Source: JAJPKR01 sp050746125 (GTDB lineage Bacteria > Acidobacteriota > Terriglobia > Terriglobales > SCQP01). From it: a stretch of DNA of 64,000 nucleotides. The first letter of the stretch is position 1; every line of letters starts with the position of its first letter. The notes beneath the pieces are model-generated. The model worked only from the letters and a program-made list of their open reading frames with translations. It had not been told where the DNA came from and ran no database searches. A program made the position numbers and the translations under genes. The stretch covers positions 1 to 64,000 of the forward strand of contig JBOGKX010000132.1 of the NCBI GenBank assembly GCA_050746125.1, given 5' to 3'. Positions 38,038 through 46,707 of this stretch are shown here, piece after piece.

Positions 38038-39126
38038 ATGTCGAAGTTGGCGAAGTTCGCGATCGCCTTTTTTGCTCTCGCTCTCGCCCTGCCGGCGTTC
38101 TGCCAAATGGGCGGGGTGGAGGGCAACTGCATCGATCAGCAAGGCAAGCCCATCGTGGGCGGCACGGTCGAGTTCAAGCGCCTCGATATCGACGCAATTT
38201 ACAAGGTGAGAACCGATAAGCACGGTCACTATGGCCATTACGGACTGCCGCTGGGCACCTTCGACATCATCCTTTTCGGCCCCGATGGCAAGCAGCTCTA
38301 CGCGCTCAACAACGTCAAGACCGATCCCGGCTCCCCCAAAAACATCGATTTCGATTTGCGCAAGCTCCTCAATCCCGCCAACCAAATGCAGGGCATGACC
38401 ACGGAGCAAGCGGCGGCTTATAAAAAGCAGCAAGAAGAACAGAAGCAGACCACGCAAAAGGTCGGCAGCATCAATCAGCTCCTCGCCCAGAATCGCCAGT
38501 TAGGCGCCGCCAAGCAATGGGATCAGGCCATCCAGGTCATGCAGCAAGCGGTGGCGGCTACCCAGGGGTTGAAACTGACGCCGAAAAGCGAAGTGGTGAT
38601 CCAGACGGCGCTCGCCGGCGATTATTCCGGCGCCGGCCAATACGAAAAGGCGATCCAAACTTATCAGGCGGCGCTGGCGCTCAATCCCACCGATACCCAG
38701 ACCCAGGCCGCGATCTACACCAATATGGGCAGCGCCCAGGCCGCCGCCAACAAAGTGAACGACGCGCAAGCTTCCTTTGCGAGGTCGGCCGAGCTCGATC
38801 CCGCCAACGCTAAGACCGCCTATTTCAACGAAGGGGCGATTTTATTCAACCACGGCCAAATCGATGCCGCCGCCGAGGCCTTCGGCAAGGCGGTCAAAGC
38901 CGATCCGACCTACGCCGAGGCATGGTACGAGCAGGGCATGGCGCTGTTGAGCAAGGGCACCACGGATCCCAAGACCGGCAAAACAGCGTACCCGCCCGGC
39001 ACCGAGGAGTCGTTCGAAACTTATCTAAAGCTGGCCCCCAACGGCCCGAATGCGTCGTCCGCCGAAGCGCTACTCGAGAGCATTACCGGCAAGGTCAATA
39101 CTAAATATCGCAAGAAGCCGCATTAG
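38038..39126 (+). CDS. Secreted TPR protein with carboxypeptidase-regulatory-like N-domain
   Basis: A 362-residue exported protein. The signal peptide (AKFAIAFFALALALPAFCQ) is followed by a beta-sandwich like the carboxypeptidase regulatory domain (GNCIDQQGKPIVGGTVEFK, residues about 30-110), a glutamine-rich helix (QAAAYKKQQEEQKQTTQK) and four to five tetratricopeptide repeats (QWDQAIQVMQQAVAATQ, QYEKAIQTYQAALALNPTD, KVNDAQASFARSAELDPAN, QIDAAAEAFGKAVKADPTY). AAGGAG precedes the ATG. This architecture is common in Acidobacteriota, with unknown role; protein scaffolding in the periplasm is a reasonable guess. Confidence 0.88.
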   Translation: MSKLAKFAIAFFALALALPAFCQMGGVEGNCIDQQGKPIVGGTVEFKRLDIDAIYKVRTDKHGHYGHYGLPLGTFDIILFGPDGKQLYALNNVKTDPGSPKNIDFDLRKLLNPANQMQGMTTEQAAAYKKQQEEQKQTTQKVGSINQLLAQNRQLGAAKQWDQAIQVMQQAVAATQGLKLTPKSEVVIQTALAGDYSGAGQYEKAIQTYQAALALNPTDTQTQAAIYTNMGSAQAAANKVNDAQASFARSAELDPANAKTAYFNEGAILFNHGQIDAAAEAFGKAVKADPTYAEAWYEQGMALLSKGTTDPKTGKTAYPPGTEESFETYLKLAPNGPNASSAEALLESITGKVNTKYRKKPH

Positions 39127-39146
39127 CGCGCGCGGCGGCGACAATC

Positions 39147-39989
39147 GTGCACCCCAACCCCGCGGCGCATCGTGGCAAGACACCCGTCGGCGTCCCCTCG
39201 CCGACCGGGCCGGCGCTCGCCGCTATCGGCGTGACCGCATATCTGCTGGGCACCATCTTTCACGAGGCGCTCGGCCACGGCCTCGCCGCTCTCGCCGTGG
39301 GCTTGCATCCCAGCCGCGTTAGCTCGGTCGATCTTGCGGTCAGCTTTCTCGGCGCGCCGCCCTGGAAAGTGCGCATCGTCGCCGCCGCCGGCTGCATCGG
39401 CAATTTAGTTCTCGCCGCGCTCGCCATGACGGCCTATCGGCTGGCGGTGCGGCGTGGCGCGGCGACCCGCTTCTTTCTCTGGCTGCTGGCGACGACAAGT
39501 ATCTTGAGCCCCGGCGGATACCTGATGGTGCTGGCCATTCCCGGCATCGGCGATTGGGGCGACTTCGTGCGCGGCTTCGCCCATCCCTGGGCTTGGAAGA
39601 TCGCCCTCACGATTCTAGGCGTCGCCATCTCGCTCTTGGGTCTGGTCTGGGGCTCGCGCCAGTTGGCGACGTTTTTGCCGCCGCAACACAGCTTCCGGGA
39701 CGGTTTTCGGCTCGCCCTGATTCCTTATCTGGCCGGCAGCCTGATCGCCACGCTGGCCGGCGTTTTCAATCCGACCAGCCCGCTGCTGATCTTGATCTCC
39801 GCCATGGCGGCCAGCTTCGGCGGCACCGCCTGGCTGCTGTGGGTTGGTTCCATCGCCGGCCGCCGCCCCGGTCTGGCGGCGCCCGCCTCGCCCGCGCTCC
39901 GCTGGGAGCGAAGTGCGGCCTGGCTTTGGATTGGCGGCGCCGCCGCGATCGTCTATGTGGGCGTCCTCGGCCCCGGCCTGCCCCGCTAG
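39147..39989 (+). CDS. Membrane protein with HExxH motif (M50-like), unknown function
   Basis: A 280-residue protein with about six hydrophobic helices. The first, near residue 35, carries IFHEALGHGLAALAVG, a zinc-protease-like HExxH placed at a membrane boundary as in M50 proteases and related 'Zn-protease-like' membrane proteins. A second ligand motif (NPxxxLDG type) is not obvious, so protease activity is unproven. It starts with GTG 20 bases after the TPR protein gene and may be co-transcribed. Its stop overlaps the convergent DUF1902 gene by four bases. Confidence 0.7.
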   Translation: MHPNPAAHRGKTPVGVPSPTGPALAAIGVTAYLLGTIFHEALGHGLAALAVGLHPSRVSSVDLAVSFLGAPPWKVRIVAAAGCIGNLVLAALAMTAYRLAVRRGAATRFFLWLLATTSILSPGGYLMVLAIPGIGDWGDFVRGFAHPWAWKIALTILGVAISLLGLVWGSRQLATFLPPQHSFRDGFRLALIPYLAGSLIATLAGVFNPTSPLLILISAMAASFGGTAWLLWVGSIAGRRPGLAAPASPALRWERSAAWLWIGGAAAIVYVGVLGPGLPR

Positions 39990-40261
39990 AGCCCGGGCCC
40001 GCCCCGCGCAACAATGCCAGCGCCCGCTCGCGTGCCTTCATCGCGGCTTCCGTGATCGCAAACAGAACAGACGACCCGCACGCTCGCCTCGGCGGGCAGG
40101 CGGCCATTTGCGGCGAGCAATTCGGGAATCATGGCGTCCAGCTTCGCCTTGAGCGAGTCGAGGCCGGGCGCTTCGGTCGCCAAGCCGGGCACGTCGGCGC
40201 TCTCCGCTACCCAGACGCTCGCCTCCGCATCCCATAACGCCCGCACTTCGATAGGCCGCAT
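39986..40261 (-). CDS. DUF1902 / HicB-like protein (orphan)
   Basis: A 91-residue protein whose first 55 residues (PIEVRALWDAEASVWVAESADVPGL then AKLDAMIPELLAANG) match the DUF1902 fold, an RNase-H-like domain related to HicB antitoxins. The tail with CSVCDHGSRDEG is unusual and may be an extension. HicB-type genes are normally next to a HicA toxin; the 237 bases upstream (40262-40498) contain no intact HicA frame, only a weak VDVHGKLK-like remnant. It is adjacent to a tRNA-Ser gene. Confidence 0.65.
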   Translation of the reverse strand: MRPIEVRALWDAEASVWVAESADVPGLATEAPGLDSLKAKLDAMIPELLAANGRLPAEASVRVVCSVCDHGSRDEGTRAGAGIVARGGPGL

Positions 40262-40498
40262 GACATTTTCAGTTTGCCGTGGACATCCACACCGTGGCCG
40301 ATCTGCTCGGCACTGCACTCGGGCGACGGCCATGCGATACTCCGACCTGGAGCCCGGGCCTTACTTGTCGCAGTCGAACGGATTGCCGGCACCCTCCCGG
40401 TGCGGCAACCAGGCACGGGCACCGGCGATTTTGACGACGCCGGAACGATGGCGCGAGAATTGGCTAAACAGCCAGCGATTCTCCAGTTTGCCCCGCGC

Positions 40499-40588
40499 GG
40501 AGGGATGGGTGAGCGGTTGAAACCGGCGGTCTTGAAAACCGCTGTACGGGAAACCGTACCGGGGGTTCGAATCCCTCTCCCTCCGCCA
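40499..40588 (+). tRNA. tRNA-Ser (anticodon UGA)
   Basis: A 90-nt class II tRNA. The acceptor pairs GGAGGGA (40499-40505) with TCCCTCC (40578-40584); the anticodon arm GCGGT-CTTGAAA-ACCGC gives anticodon TGA; the long variable arm is TACGG-GAAA-CCGTA; the T loop is GGGGGTTCGAATCCCTC-like with TTCGAAT. Discriminator G and an encoded CCA (40586-40588) end it. It reads UCA and other UCN serine codons. Confidence 0.95.
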
Positions 40589-40605
40589 ATCGCCCACCGC
40601 GCCAG

Positions 40606-42174
40606 TTAGCGGCCGCCCGAGCAAGAGGTCCCGATCATCCGCCAGGCGCAGGCCGCGCTCGCCACCGACAGCAGCACGCAATCCAGCATGATGGACCGAA
40701 ATCCGAAGACAAAGGCATTGTCGATGGCGGCCCGGATCGCGGTTGCAGTCCCCGCGTCGACGCCCGCGGGAACGGCCACCGCCCCTAGCCGATTCTCGTT
40801 GTTCTGAAGCTGCTGCATCACGCCCGCCGGAAGCTTCAGGGCCGCCACGCCGCGGTCAAGGCGGGAACGGAACGCCCCGGCCATGACGATGCCGAACACG
40901 GCAATCGCCAGCAGCCCGGCGACTCGCGCCACGGCGTTATTGATGCCGGAGGCCGTCCCCGCGCGATGCTGGTCCACGGCGCTCATGACCACCGTCGTCA
41001 GCGGCGCGACGCTGACCGCCAGCCCGAAGCCGAGCACCACGAAGGCCGGGAAAAACGCGCGCCAATAGCTGCCGCCCACCGATGGCAGCGCGAAAAGCAG
41101 GAAACCCGCCGCCGCGATGAGCGGGCCAATCAGCAGCGGACGCCGGGCGCCATGGCGTGCGACCAAGCCCCCGGACCAGCGCGAAAGCAGGAACATCAGC
41201 AGGATCAGCGGCAGCGTGGCGGCGCCCGTGGCCGTCGCCGAGTACCCCTGCACCTGAATTAAATCGAGCGGCAAAAGAAAAGAGAAAATCCCCAGCGCGG
41301 CATAGAGAAACAGCGTCAGCAAGTTGGCGCCGCGGAAATTCCGCGAGCGGAACAATTCGGGAGGAACCATGGGAGCCGAAGCTCGCGCCTCGACCGCGAC
41401 GAACCCGCCCAGCGCCACGCAGCCCGCCGCCACGCTGCCCCACACCGCAACGTCGCTCCAACCGAGCCGGGCAGACTCGATGAGGCCGTAAACCAGGCCG
41501 CCCAAGCCAACCGTCGCCAGCAGCGCGCCCGCCCAATCCACCGGGCTCGGCGCGCCGCTCGTACTCTCCGGAACCCGCCACAGCGCCAGCGCGATGACCG
41601 CCGCGGCAATCGGCAGGTTGATGAAAAACGCCCACCGCCACGAGGCGTGTTCGATCAGCCAGCCGCCGATCACCGGGCCGGCCGCGGTGGTGATCGCCGT
41701 GAACCCGGACCACGTGCCGATGGCGCGTCCGCGTGCCCGCTCCTCGATCGAGGCGCTGATGATCGCCAAGCTGCCGGGCACCAGAAACGCCGCCCCCAGA
41801 CCCTGCACCGCCCGCGCCAGCACCAACTCGCGAATATCCGCCGCCAGACCGCAAGCGGCCGAGGCCGCCGCGAAGATCGCGATGCCGATGAGAAACATCC
41901 GTCTGCGCCCCAGCAGGTCGCCCAGGGAACCCCCGGCCAAGATCAGCGCGCCGAGCAGCAGGCCATAGGCCTCCACGACCCACTGGATATCGGTGACGGT
42001 GCCCCCGAGACCGGCTTGCAGCGCCGGCAATGCCACGTTTACGACGGTGCTGTCGATGAACGCCAGGCTGGAGCCGAGGATCGCCACCGCCAAGATCCAC
42101 GGCTCTTCCCGCCGCGCGCAAGGAGCCGCGACCGGCCCCACTTCGATGACGGCTTGATCGCAAGGCGGCTTCAT
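40606..42174 (-). CDS. MFS drug exporter, DHA2 (EmrB/QacA) family
   Basis: A 522-residue, 14-helix proton-coupled exporter. The first helix has LGSSLAFIDSTVVNVALPAL, loop 2-3 the motif A variant GGSLGDLLGRRRMFLIG, helix 5 the antiporter motif C (AAGPVIGGWLIEHASWRWAF), and helix 11-14 end in ASAACAWRMIG. The family expels hydrophobic drugs; the substrate is not predictable. No regulator is adjacent. It begins 18 bases from the tRNA-Ser on the opposite strand and is followed upstream by a thioredoxin-like remnant. Confidence 0.92.
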   Translation of the reverse strand: MKPPCDQAVIEVGPVAAPCARREEPWILAVAILGSSLAFIDSTVVNVALPALQAGLGGTVTDIQWVVEAYGLLLGALILAGGSLGDLLGRRRMFLIGIAIFAAASAACGLAADIRELVLARAVQGLGAAFLVPGSLAIISASIEERARGRAIGTWSGFTAITTAAGPVIGGWLIEHASWRWAFFINLPIAAAVIALALWRVPESTSGAPSPVDWAGALLATVGLGGLVYGLIESARLGWSDVAVWGSVAAGCVALGGFVAVEARASAPMVPPELFRSRNFRGANLLTLFLYAALGIFSFLLPLDLIQVQGYSATATGAATLPLILLMFLLSRWSGGLVARHGARRPLLIGPLIAAAGFLLFALPSVGGSYWRAFFPAFVVLGFGLAVSVAPLTTVVMSAVDQHRAGTASGINNAVARVAGLLAIAVFGIVMAGAFRSRLDRGVAALKLPAGVMQQLQNNENRLGAVAVPAGVDAGTATAIRAAIDNAFVFGFRSIMLDCVLLSVASAACAWRMIGTSCSGGR

Positions 42175-42204
42175 GCGCTCGCTCCGGAACGCGCTCGCTC
42201 GCCT

Positions 42205-42423
42205 TCAATAGGACTCGGCACTGAGCGCTCGGGTTGGCGGGCGGCCGAAAGGCACGCTGCGGTTTTTGTCCGGACCCGCGATCACGCTCAGGCCGCGCGA
42301 TCGGTAGTTCCGCTGAAGCCGCGAAAACCACGGCGGTTCTTCCTTGCAGCCGCGGCACGGCGTGGCCCAGAAATCGAGGATGTGAATTTTGCCGCGGTAG
42401 TTCACCAGCTCAACTACGGTCAA
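42205..42423 (-). pseudogene. TlpA/thioredoxin-fold remnant
   Basis: Seventy-two codons starting with TTG behind AGGAAGG. They read VNYRGKIHILDFWATPCRGC then KEEPPWFSRLQRNYRSRGL, the strand and CxxC active site of TlpA/ResA-type thiol oxidoreductases (compare the common WATWCxPCxxEMP). After GLSVI the sequence ends in an unrelated tail, losing about two thirds of the domain including the cis-proline region. It is probably a decayed gene fragment; a functional short peptide is unlikely. Confidence 0.6.
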
Positions 42424-42541
42424 GCCCTTCCTGGCGAAAAATCCGCTCGGACGTAGCTTTCGAGCTGGGACCGATTAACCCGGCCGGCGCGATAGGCTGC
42501 CGCCAATCGCACTTGCGAGTCTCGGGTAATTGCCCGCGCCG

Positions 42542-43426
42542 TTAGCGGGCGGCGGCGCGGAACAGGCGCGTCACGTCCACGCCGATGCCGAAGCTGGCAA
42601 CGTTGTAATTCTGGTGCGTGCTGCGCGTGAAGCCGGCGCTGAGGTCGAGAAATGGCCGCGGGCTGGCGTCCACTTCGAAGTTGAGGCCGTTGTCGTTGGC
42701 GATGGAGGCGCCGCCGATGGTCTCGAACCGATTGCGAAAACCCGCTCCATTATTGCCCTGCCCTCGATTCACCAGCCGGCTGTACACCTTCTGCGCTCCC
42801 ATGGCCAGATTGGCATAGCCGGAGAGGTCGAGGTCGAGATTTTTGCGCAGACCGACCGCCGTTCCGGCCTGGAAGTTGCCGACTTTGCCGAGGGTCTTAT
42901 AAGGCCGGATGAAGTGACCGACATTCGAGACCGTGTTGGCGAAGCCGGCGTCCACGTACGGGCTCAGCAAATCGCCATCGTGCTCGATGCGGTTGTCCCA
43001 GTTGAAAAGCCCGCGGCCGGTGCTCAACCCCAGGCTGCTGTTGCCGGTCGGCGCGTAGCCGGTAAGCGTCGTGGTCCAAGTCAGCACGCTATCTACCGGC
43101 GTCAGCGACAGCCGCAGGTAGGCATCGCCCAATCCCGAGCTGGTTGCGGTCGTGGTCGCGCCCGTGGCGGTCGTCGTCTGGCCGCGAGTAATCTCCATCG
43201 GCACGCCCAATTCGGCGCGAAACCGCGATGTCAGGCGAAAGCGCGCCGAGCTGTCGAGCTCGTAGGTCTGGGCCTGGGTGCTCGGGCTGCCCTGTAAGCT
43301 CTCGTAAATGGAAAAGGTTTCGCTCTGGCTCACGGTCCGGACCGGCGCCGGTGCCGTTTGGGCGGCGGCCACCGTGCCGGCCGTCAGCGCCATGGCGACG
43401 AGCATTGGTCGAATGGAAAACGCCAT
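42542..43426 (-). CDS. Putative outer-membrane beta-barrel protein
   Basis: A 294-residue protein with a signal peptide (IRPMLVAMALTAGTVAAAQ) and then alternating strands typical of small outer-membrane barrels (TYELDSSARFRLTSRFRAEL, LSPYVDAGFANTVSNVGHF, NFEVDASPRPFLDLSAGF), resembling transporter-like 'MetA-pathway of phenol degradation'/DUF3187-style porin proteins. GGGGGGAGAA lies immediately before the ATG at 43426. The C-terminus (RLFRAAAR) lacks the aromatic end usual for barrels. Function unknown. The 165 bases upstream hold nothing further. Confidence 0.65.
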   Translation of the reverse strand: MAFSIRPMLVAMALTAGTVAAAQTAPAPVRTVSQSETFSIYESLQGSPSTQAQTYELDSSARFRLTSRFRAELGVPMEITRGQTTTATGATTTATSSGLGDAYLRLSLTPVDSVLTWTTTLTGYAPTGNSSLGLSTGRGLFNWDNRIEHDGDLLSPYVDAGFANTVSNVGHFIRPYKTLGKVGNFQAGTAVGLRKNLDLDLSGYANLAMGAQKVYSRLVNRGQGNNGAGFRNRFETIGGASIANDNGLNFEVDASPRPFLDLSAGFTRSTHQNYNVASFGIGVDVTRLFRAAAR

Positions 43427-43591
43427 TTCTCCCCCCGCGGCCCCGCCTTGGGCGGTTCCGCCGCGCGCAGCCAGCGTAGCGGCAGCCAGTACGCGCAGTC
43501 CTCGTCCCGACTGCCAGGGGGAGTTAACCGGATAGATTCGCGCCGCTGCGGGCAAAGGCGTTACGCCCACCGCTGCTGTCTGCCTGGGTCC

Positions 43592-44785
43592 TTAAGCGAG
43601 CGCCTGGTGCAAGTCGGCGATCAAATCCACGGGGTCTTCGATGCCGACCGAGTAGCGCACCAGCGCCTCGGGAATGCCGCTGGCGGCACGTTCTTCGGCG
43701 CTAGATTCGACGTGGCTGGTGGTGGCCGGCGGCCCGGCCGTGGTCTCCACCGCGCCCAAGTTGGCGGCCCGGTGCGCGTAGCGCAAACGCGGCAAGAAGC
43801 GCGCGACCGCCTCCCAGCCGCCCGCCAGCACGAAGCTGAGCACGCCGCCGAAGCCCCGCATCTGCCGCCGCGCCACCTCGTGGTTGGGGTGCGACTCGAG
43901 CCCCGGATAGAGCACCTGCGCCACGCGCGGATGTGCCGCTAGCGCGCGGGCGATGGCCAGCGCGCTCTGATTCTGCCGCTCGATGCGCAGCGCCAGCGTC
44001 TTCATGCCGCGCAACAGCAGATACGCCGCCATGGGGTCGAGGCAGGCGCCGGTGATCTCGCGCCAGTGAAAAATGCGCGCCACCAGCGCCGCGTCGCCGC
44101 AGACCACCCCGCCCAACGCGTCGGCGTGCCCGCCCAGGAACTTCGTCGCGCTGTGCACCGCCAAATGCGCGCCCAGTTCCAGCGGCCGCTGATTGATGGG
44201 CGTGGCGAAGGTGTTGTCCACCACCACCCACGCGCCCTGCCGGCGTGCGGCGGCGGCTAGCCGGGCGAGATCGAGCACCGCCAGCGTGGGATTGGTCGGG
44301 CTCTCGAGATACACCACCCGGCAGCCGGCGGCGATGGCGGTTTCGATCGCCGCCGCGTCGCGCGTCGGGCAAAGCGCCACGTCAATGCCGAAACGAGGCA
44401 GGAACTCGACGAAAATCTTGTTCGTCCCGCCGTAGGTGTCGCGTATCGAAACCACCCGCTCGCCGGGTGAAAGCAGCGTAAACAGCGTTCCCGCGATGGC
44501 CGCCATGCCGCTGGCGAAGCTGGTCGCCGCCGCGGCGCCTTCCAAGTCGCGCGCCTTCTCCTCGAAGGCGGCCACGGTGGGGTTGGTGTTGCGGCTATAG
44601 ATGTGGCCGGGATGCTCGCCGCGCGCCACCGCCAGCCACGTCTCGAGATCGCGATAGCCAAACGTCGCGCTCTGGCAGATCGGCACCTGGGTGGCGCCCT
44701 GCCAATGCTCGTCGGTTTCGCCGGCCCAAACCGCGCGCGTTGCCAGGCCCGCTTCCGCGCCGCCCTGCTTGCCGGCGGGCGCCAC
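43592..44785 (-). CDS. Cystathionine gamma-synthase-type PLP enzyme
   Basis: A 397-residue member of the Cys/Met-metabolism PLP family (fold type I). Conserved blocks are LATRAVWAGETDEHWQGA, VPICQSATFGYRD, YSRNTNPTVAAFEEKA, VVVDNTFATPINQRPLELGA, and the PLP lysine in HSATKFLGGHADALGG. The family includes cystathionine gamma-synthase, gamma-lyase and O-acetylhomoserine sulfhydrylase, and this one cannot be assigned more exactly. The GTG start directly abuts the DUF4097 stop, so it is the last gene of the sigma-factor operon. A paralogue is at 55.6 kb. Confidence 0.88.
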   Translation of the reverse strand: MAPAGKQGGAEAGLATRAVWAGETDEHWQGATQVPICQSATFGYRDLETWLAVARGEHPGHIYSRNTNPTVAAFEEKARDLEGAAAATSFASGMAAIAGTLFTLLSPGERVVSIRDTYGGTNKIFVEFLPRFGIDVALCPTRDAAAIETAIAAGCRVVYLESPTNPTLAVLDLARLAAAARRQGAWVVVDNTFATPINQRPLELGAHLAVHSATKFLGGHADALGGVVCGDAALVARIFHWREITGACLDPMAAYLLLRGMKTLALRIERQNQSALAIARALAAHPRVAQVLYPGLESHPNHEVARRQMRGFGGVLSFVLAGGWEAVARFLPRLRYAHRAANLGAVETTAGPPATTSHVESSAEERAASGIPEALVRYSVGIEDPVDLIADLHQALA

Positions 44786-46153
44786 TCAGAACGCTCCGTT
44801 GGACGCCCGGGCGGCGAGCTTGCGCACGGCGATGGTGCCGTCGGAGGTGCGCAGGGTGATGGCCGGCCCGGCCCCGCCCACCTGCGCCTGCGCTTGCGCG
44901 CTGCCGCCGCGCATGGCAACGGGGAAGCCGAAATCGCCGGTCACGCTGCCTTGATCGGCAATGGCGTCGATCTGAAAGGCGCTGCCCCCGGGCAGGCGCA
45001 GCGTGATGTCGCCGTCGCGGTTGCTGATGCTGATCGCATGCCGCGGCGCGGCCGAGCTCCCGGCGCTGATCGCCCCGCGCGCGTCCACGATGCGCAGCCC
45101 GCCATCGAAGCGCTCGACCGCGATGTCCTTGTCCCGTGTCCGCACCTGCAAGTCGCGCGCCGAGACCGCGCGCAGATCGCCCATGTCCATGGTGAGCGTG
45201 CCGGGCAGCGCGGCCACGTCCAGCTGCGTGCGGCTCGAGGCGTACTGCAAGCCGGCCGGCAAGCCGCTGAGATCGATCTCGCCGCTGAAATCGCCGGTGA
45301 TCGTCACCGCGCCCCGCACCTGGGCCAGCGTGACGTCGCCGCCGTTGCCATCCAATTGCAGCGGCCCGCTCACGTTTTGCACGGTCACGTCGCCGTGTTC
45401 GACGTGGGCGCGCAGGCTGGCGGCGATGTTGCTGGCGGTCAGATCGCCGCGGCTGGTGGCCAAATCCAGGTTGGCGCGCCAGCCGCTCACGCGAATGTCG
45501 CCGTGATCGGTGCGTACCGTCACCGCGGTGTTGGCCGGCAAGGTGAGCTGCAAATCCGCGGCCACCCGCGTATCGGGGTTTTCGCCCGCCGGCCGCACGA
45601 CCATCTGCCCGTTTTCGACCCGCAGCAGCGGTTGCGAATTTTCGAACCGCCGCCGCGCCTCGTTGTCGGAGTTCCCGCGCACCACGTCGCGGGTGACGGC
45701 GGCGATCCGCCCCGCCCCGCCCGGCGTAAGCTCCACGTCCCCGCGCCCCGATTCGACCAGCACGCTCATGCCCGCCGGCAGCGCCGCCTGCGCATGGGCG
45801 GTGAAATAGTAGTCGCGCGCAAAGGGATCCCAAACCTCGATCCCCATCTGCCGCCCCCACTCCGAATTGCGCAGGTGCCAGCTGGCCGTCAACGATAGCC
45901 CGACGATCACCACCAACACCAGCAGCACCACTTCCCCGCCGCTCAGCCCGCCGCGGGCGTAGCCGGGCGCGCTCGAATAATGTTCCGCCAGCCGCACCAA
46001 GCCCCAGACGATCAGCAGCGCCGGCCAATAGCGGGCGATGAACTGATAAGCGTCGAAGCCGGGAATGTGGTGCCGCAGCAAGAAGATCAGCCCGATCGCA
46101 ATGAGTACCAGCGGGCCCAGCACCGATCCGCGCCGTTGGGTTCCGTTCGCCAT
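44786..46153 (-). CDS. DUF5668/DUF4097 envelope protein (LiaF/LiaX-like)
   Basis: A 455-residue membrane protein. The N-terminus carries the two-helix LiaI/LiaF-like module (LGPLVLIAIGLIFLL and ARYWPALLIVWGLVRLAE), then a third helix (VVLLVLVVIVGLSLTASW); the remaining 340 residues are repeated beta-strand units (VRTDHGDIRVSGW, VEHGDVTVQNVSG, DGTIAVRKLA) of the DUF4097 'putative adhesin' type, predicted outside the membrane. In Firmicutes similar modules belong to the cell-envelope stress Lia system. It lies in the operon led by an ECF sigma factor and is the last gene before the PLP enzyme. Confidence 0.88.
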   Translation of the reverse strand: MANGTQRRGSVLGPLVLIAIGLIFLLRHHIPGFDAYQFIARYWPALLIVWGLVRLAEHYSSAPGYARGGLSGGEVVLLVLVVIVGLSLTASWHLRNSEWGRQMGIEVWDPFARDYYFTAHAQAALPAGMSVLVESGRGDVELTPGGAGRIAAVTRDVVRGNSDNEARRRFENSQPLLRVENGQMVVRPAGENPDTRVAADLQLTLPANTAVTVRTDHGDIRVSGWRANLDLATSRGDLTASNIAASLRAHVEHGDVTVQNVSGPLQLDGNGGDVTLAQVRGAVTITGDFSGEIDLSGLPAGLQYASSRTQLDVAALPGTLTMDMGDLRAVSARDLQVRTRDKDIAVERFDGGLRIVDARGAISAGSSAAPRHAISISNRDGDITLRLPGGSAFQIDAIADQGSVTGDFGFPVAMRGGSAQAQAQVGGAGPAITLRTSDGTIAVRKLAARASNGAF

Positions 46154-46169
46154 GGTCCTTCCCAGCCGC

Positions 46170-46403
46170 CTAGCGCGGCAGCGGCGGCAACTCCTGGTGC
46201 CCGGTCCGAGGGGCGAAGCGCTCGCCCAGCTTCACGATGCCGATGACGATCAGGATGACCGGCCAGGTTTGCCCGAAACCCCACTCCGGCGCGGCGACTT
46301 GCAGCAGAAACAAGACGCCTAGGGTGATCAGCATTACCGGGCCCATCAAACCATGCGTGCGGCAAGAAGCGCAGCGGCAAAATGGGTTGCGGTCGCCGCT
46401 CAT
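46170..46403 (-). CDS. DUF5668 two-helix membrane protein
   Basis: A 77-residue protein that is little more than the same LiaI/LiaF-like module: GPVMLITLGVLFLLQ, a short loop, then TWPVILIVIGIVKLGER. The N-terminus has CRCASCRTHG, three cysteines and a histidine that could bind metal. Its ATG overlaps the preceding gene's stop (ATGA at 46400-46403), and it is 17 bases upstream of the DUF4097 gene. Confidence 0.8.
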   Translation of the reverse strand: MSGDRNPFCRCASCRTHGLMGPVMLITLGVLFLLQVAAPEWGFGQTWPVILIVIGIVKLGERFAPRTGHQELPPLPR

Positions 46404-46675
46404 CGGCCGGCCTCCGCGCCGCCGCTGGTTGCCGCGGCGCTCGCCCCGCCGCTGGCGAGGCGGAGCCTCTCGACTTCGAGTTCCTTGAGCCGCTGGTCGT
46501 AGGCCAGCCGCCGCGCCAGCATGTCGCGGTCGGCCTCGATCCGCCGCCCCTTCACGTAAGCGACGGCAATGGCGATGGCAATGCCGATTCCCAGCGCCGC
46601 TAAAATCGCCACGATCGGGATGAAGACCGCCAGTTGATCGGCGGTCGGTTGAGACTGTAGCAGGGCCAACATCAT
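46400..46675 (-). CDS. Small membrane protein with coiled-coil tail
   Basis: A 91-residue protein with one helix (VFIPIVAILAALGIGIAIAIAV) and a charged, probably coiled, C-terminal segment (EADRDMLARRLAYDQRLKEL). It resembles the small PspB-like/PspC-associated membrane proteins in size and layout, though no PspB signature is certain. It overlaps the next gene by four bases and follows the B-box protein by 32 bases. Translation starts ATGATG. Confidence 0.7.
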   Translation of the reverse strand: MMLALLQSQPTADQLAVFIPIVAILAALGIGIAIAIAVAYVKGRRIEADRDMLARRLAYDQRLKELEVERLRLASGGASAAATSGGAEAGR

Positions 46676-46707
46676 CAGTCACCGCTCCTTATTGGGCGCA
46701 GGCCGGC

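Noticed and set aside
40207..40422. Possible HicA toxin upstream of the DUF1902 gene
   Set aside because: Only a weak VDVHGKLK-like stretch; the fold is not complete and frames are broken, so no toxin gene is claimed.
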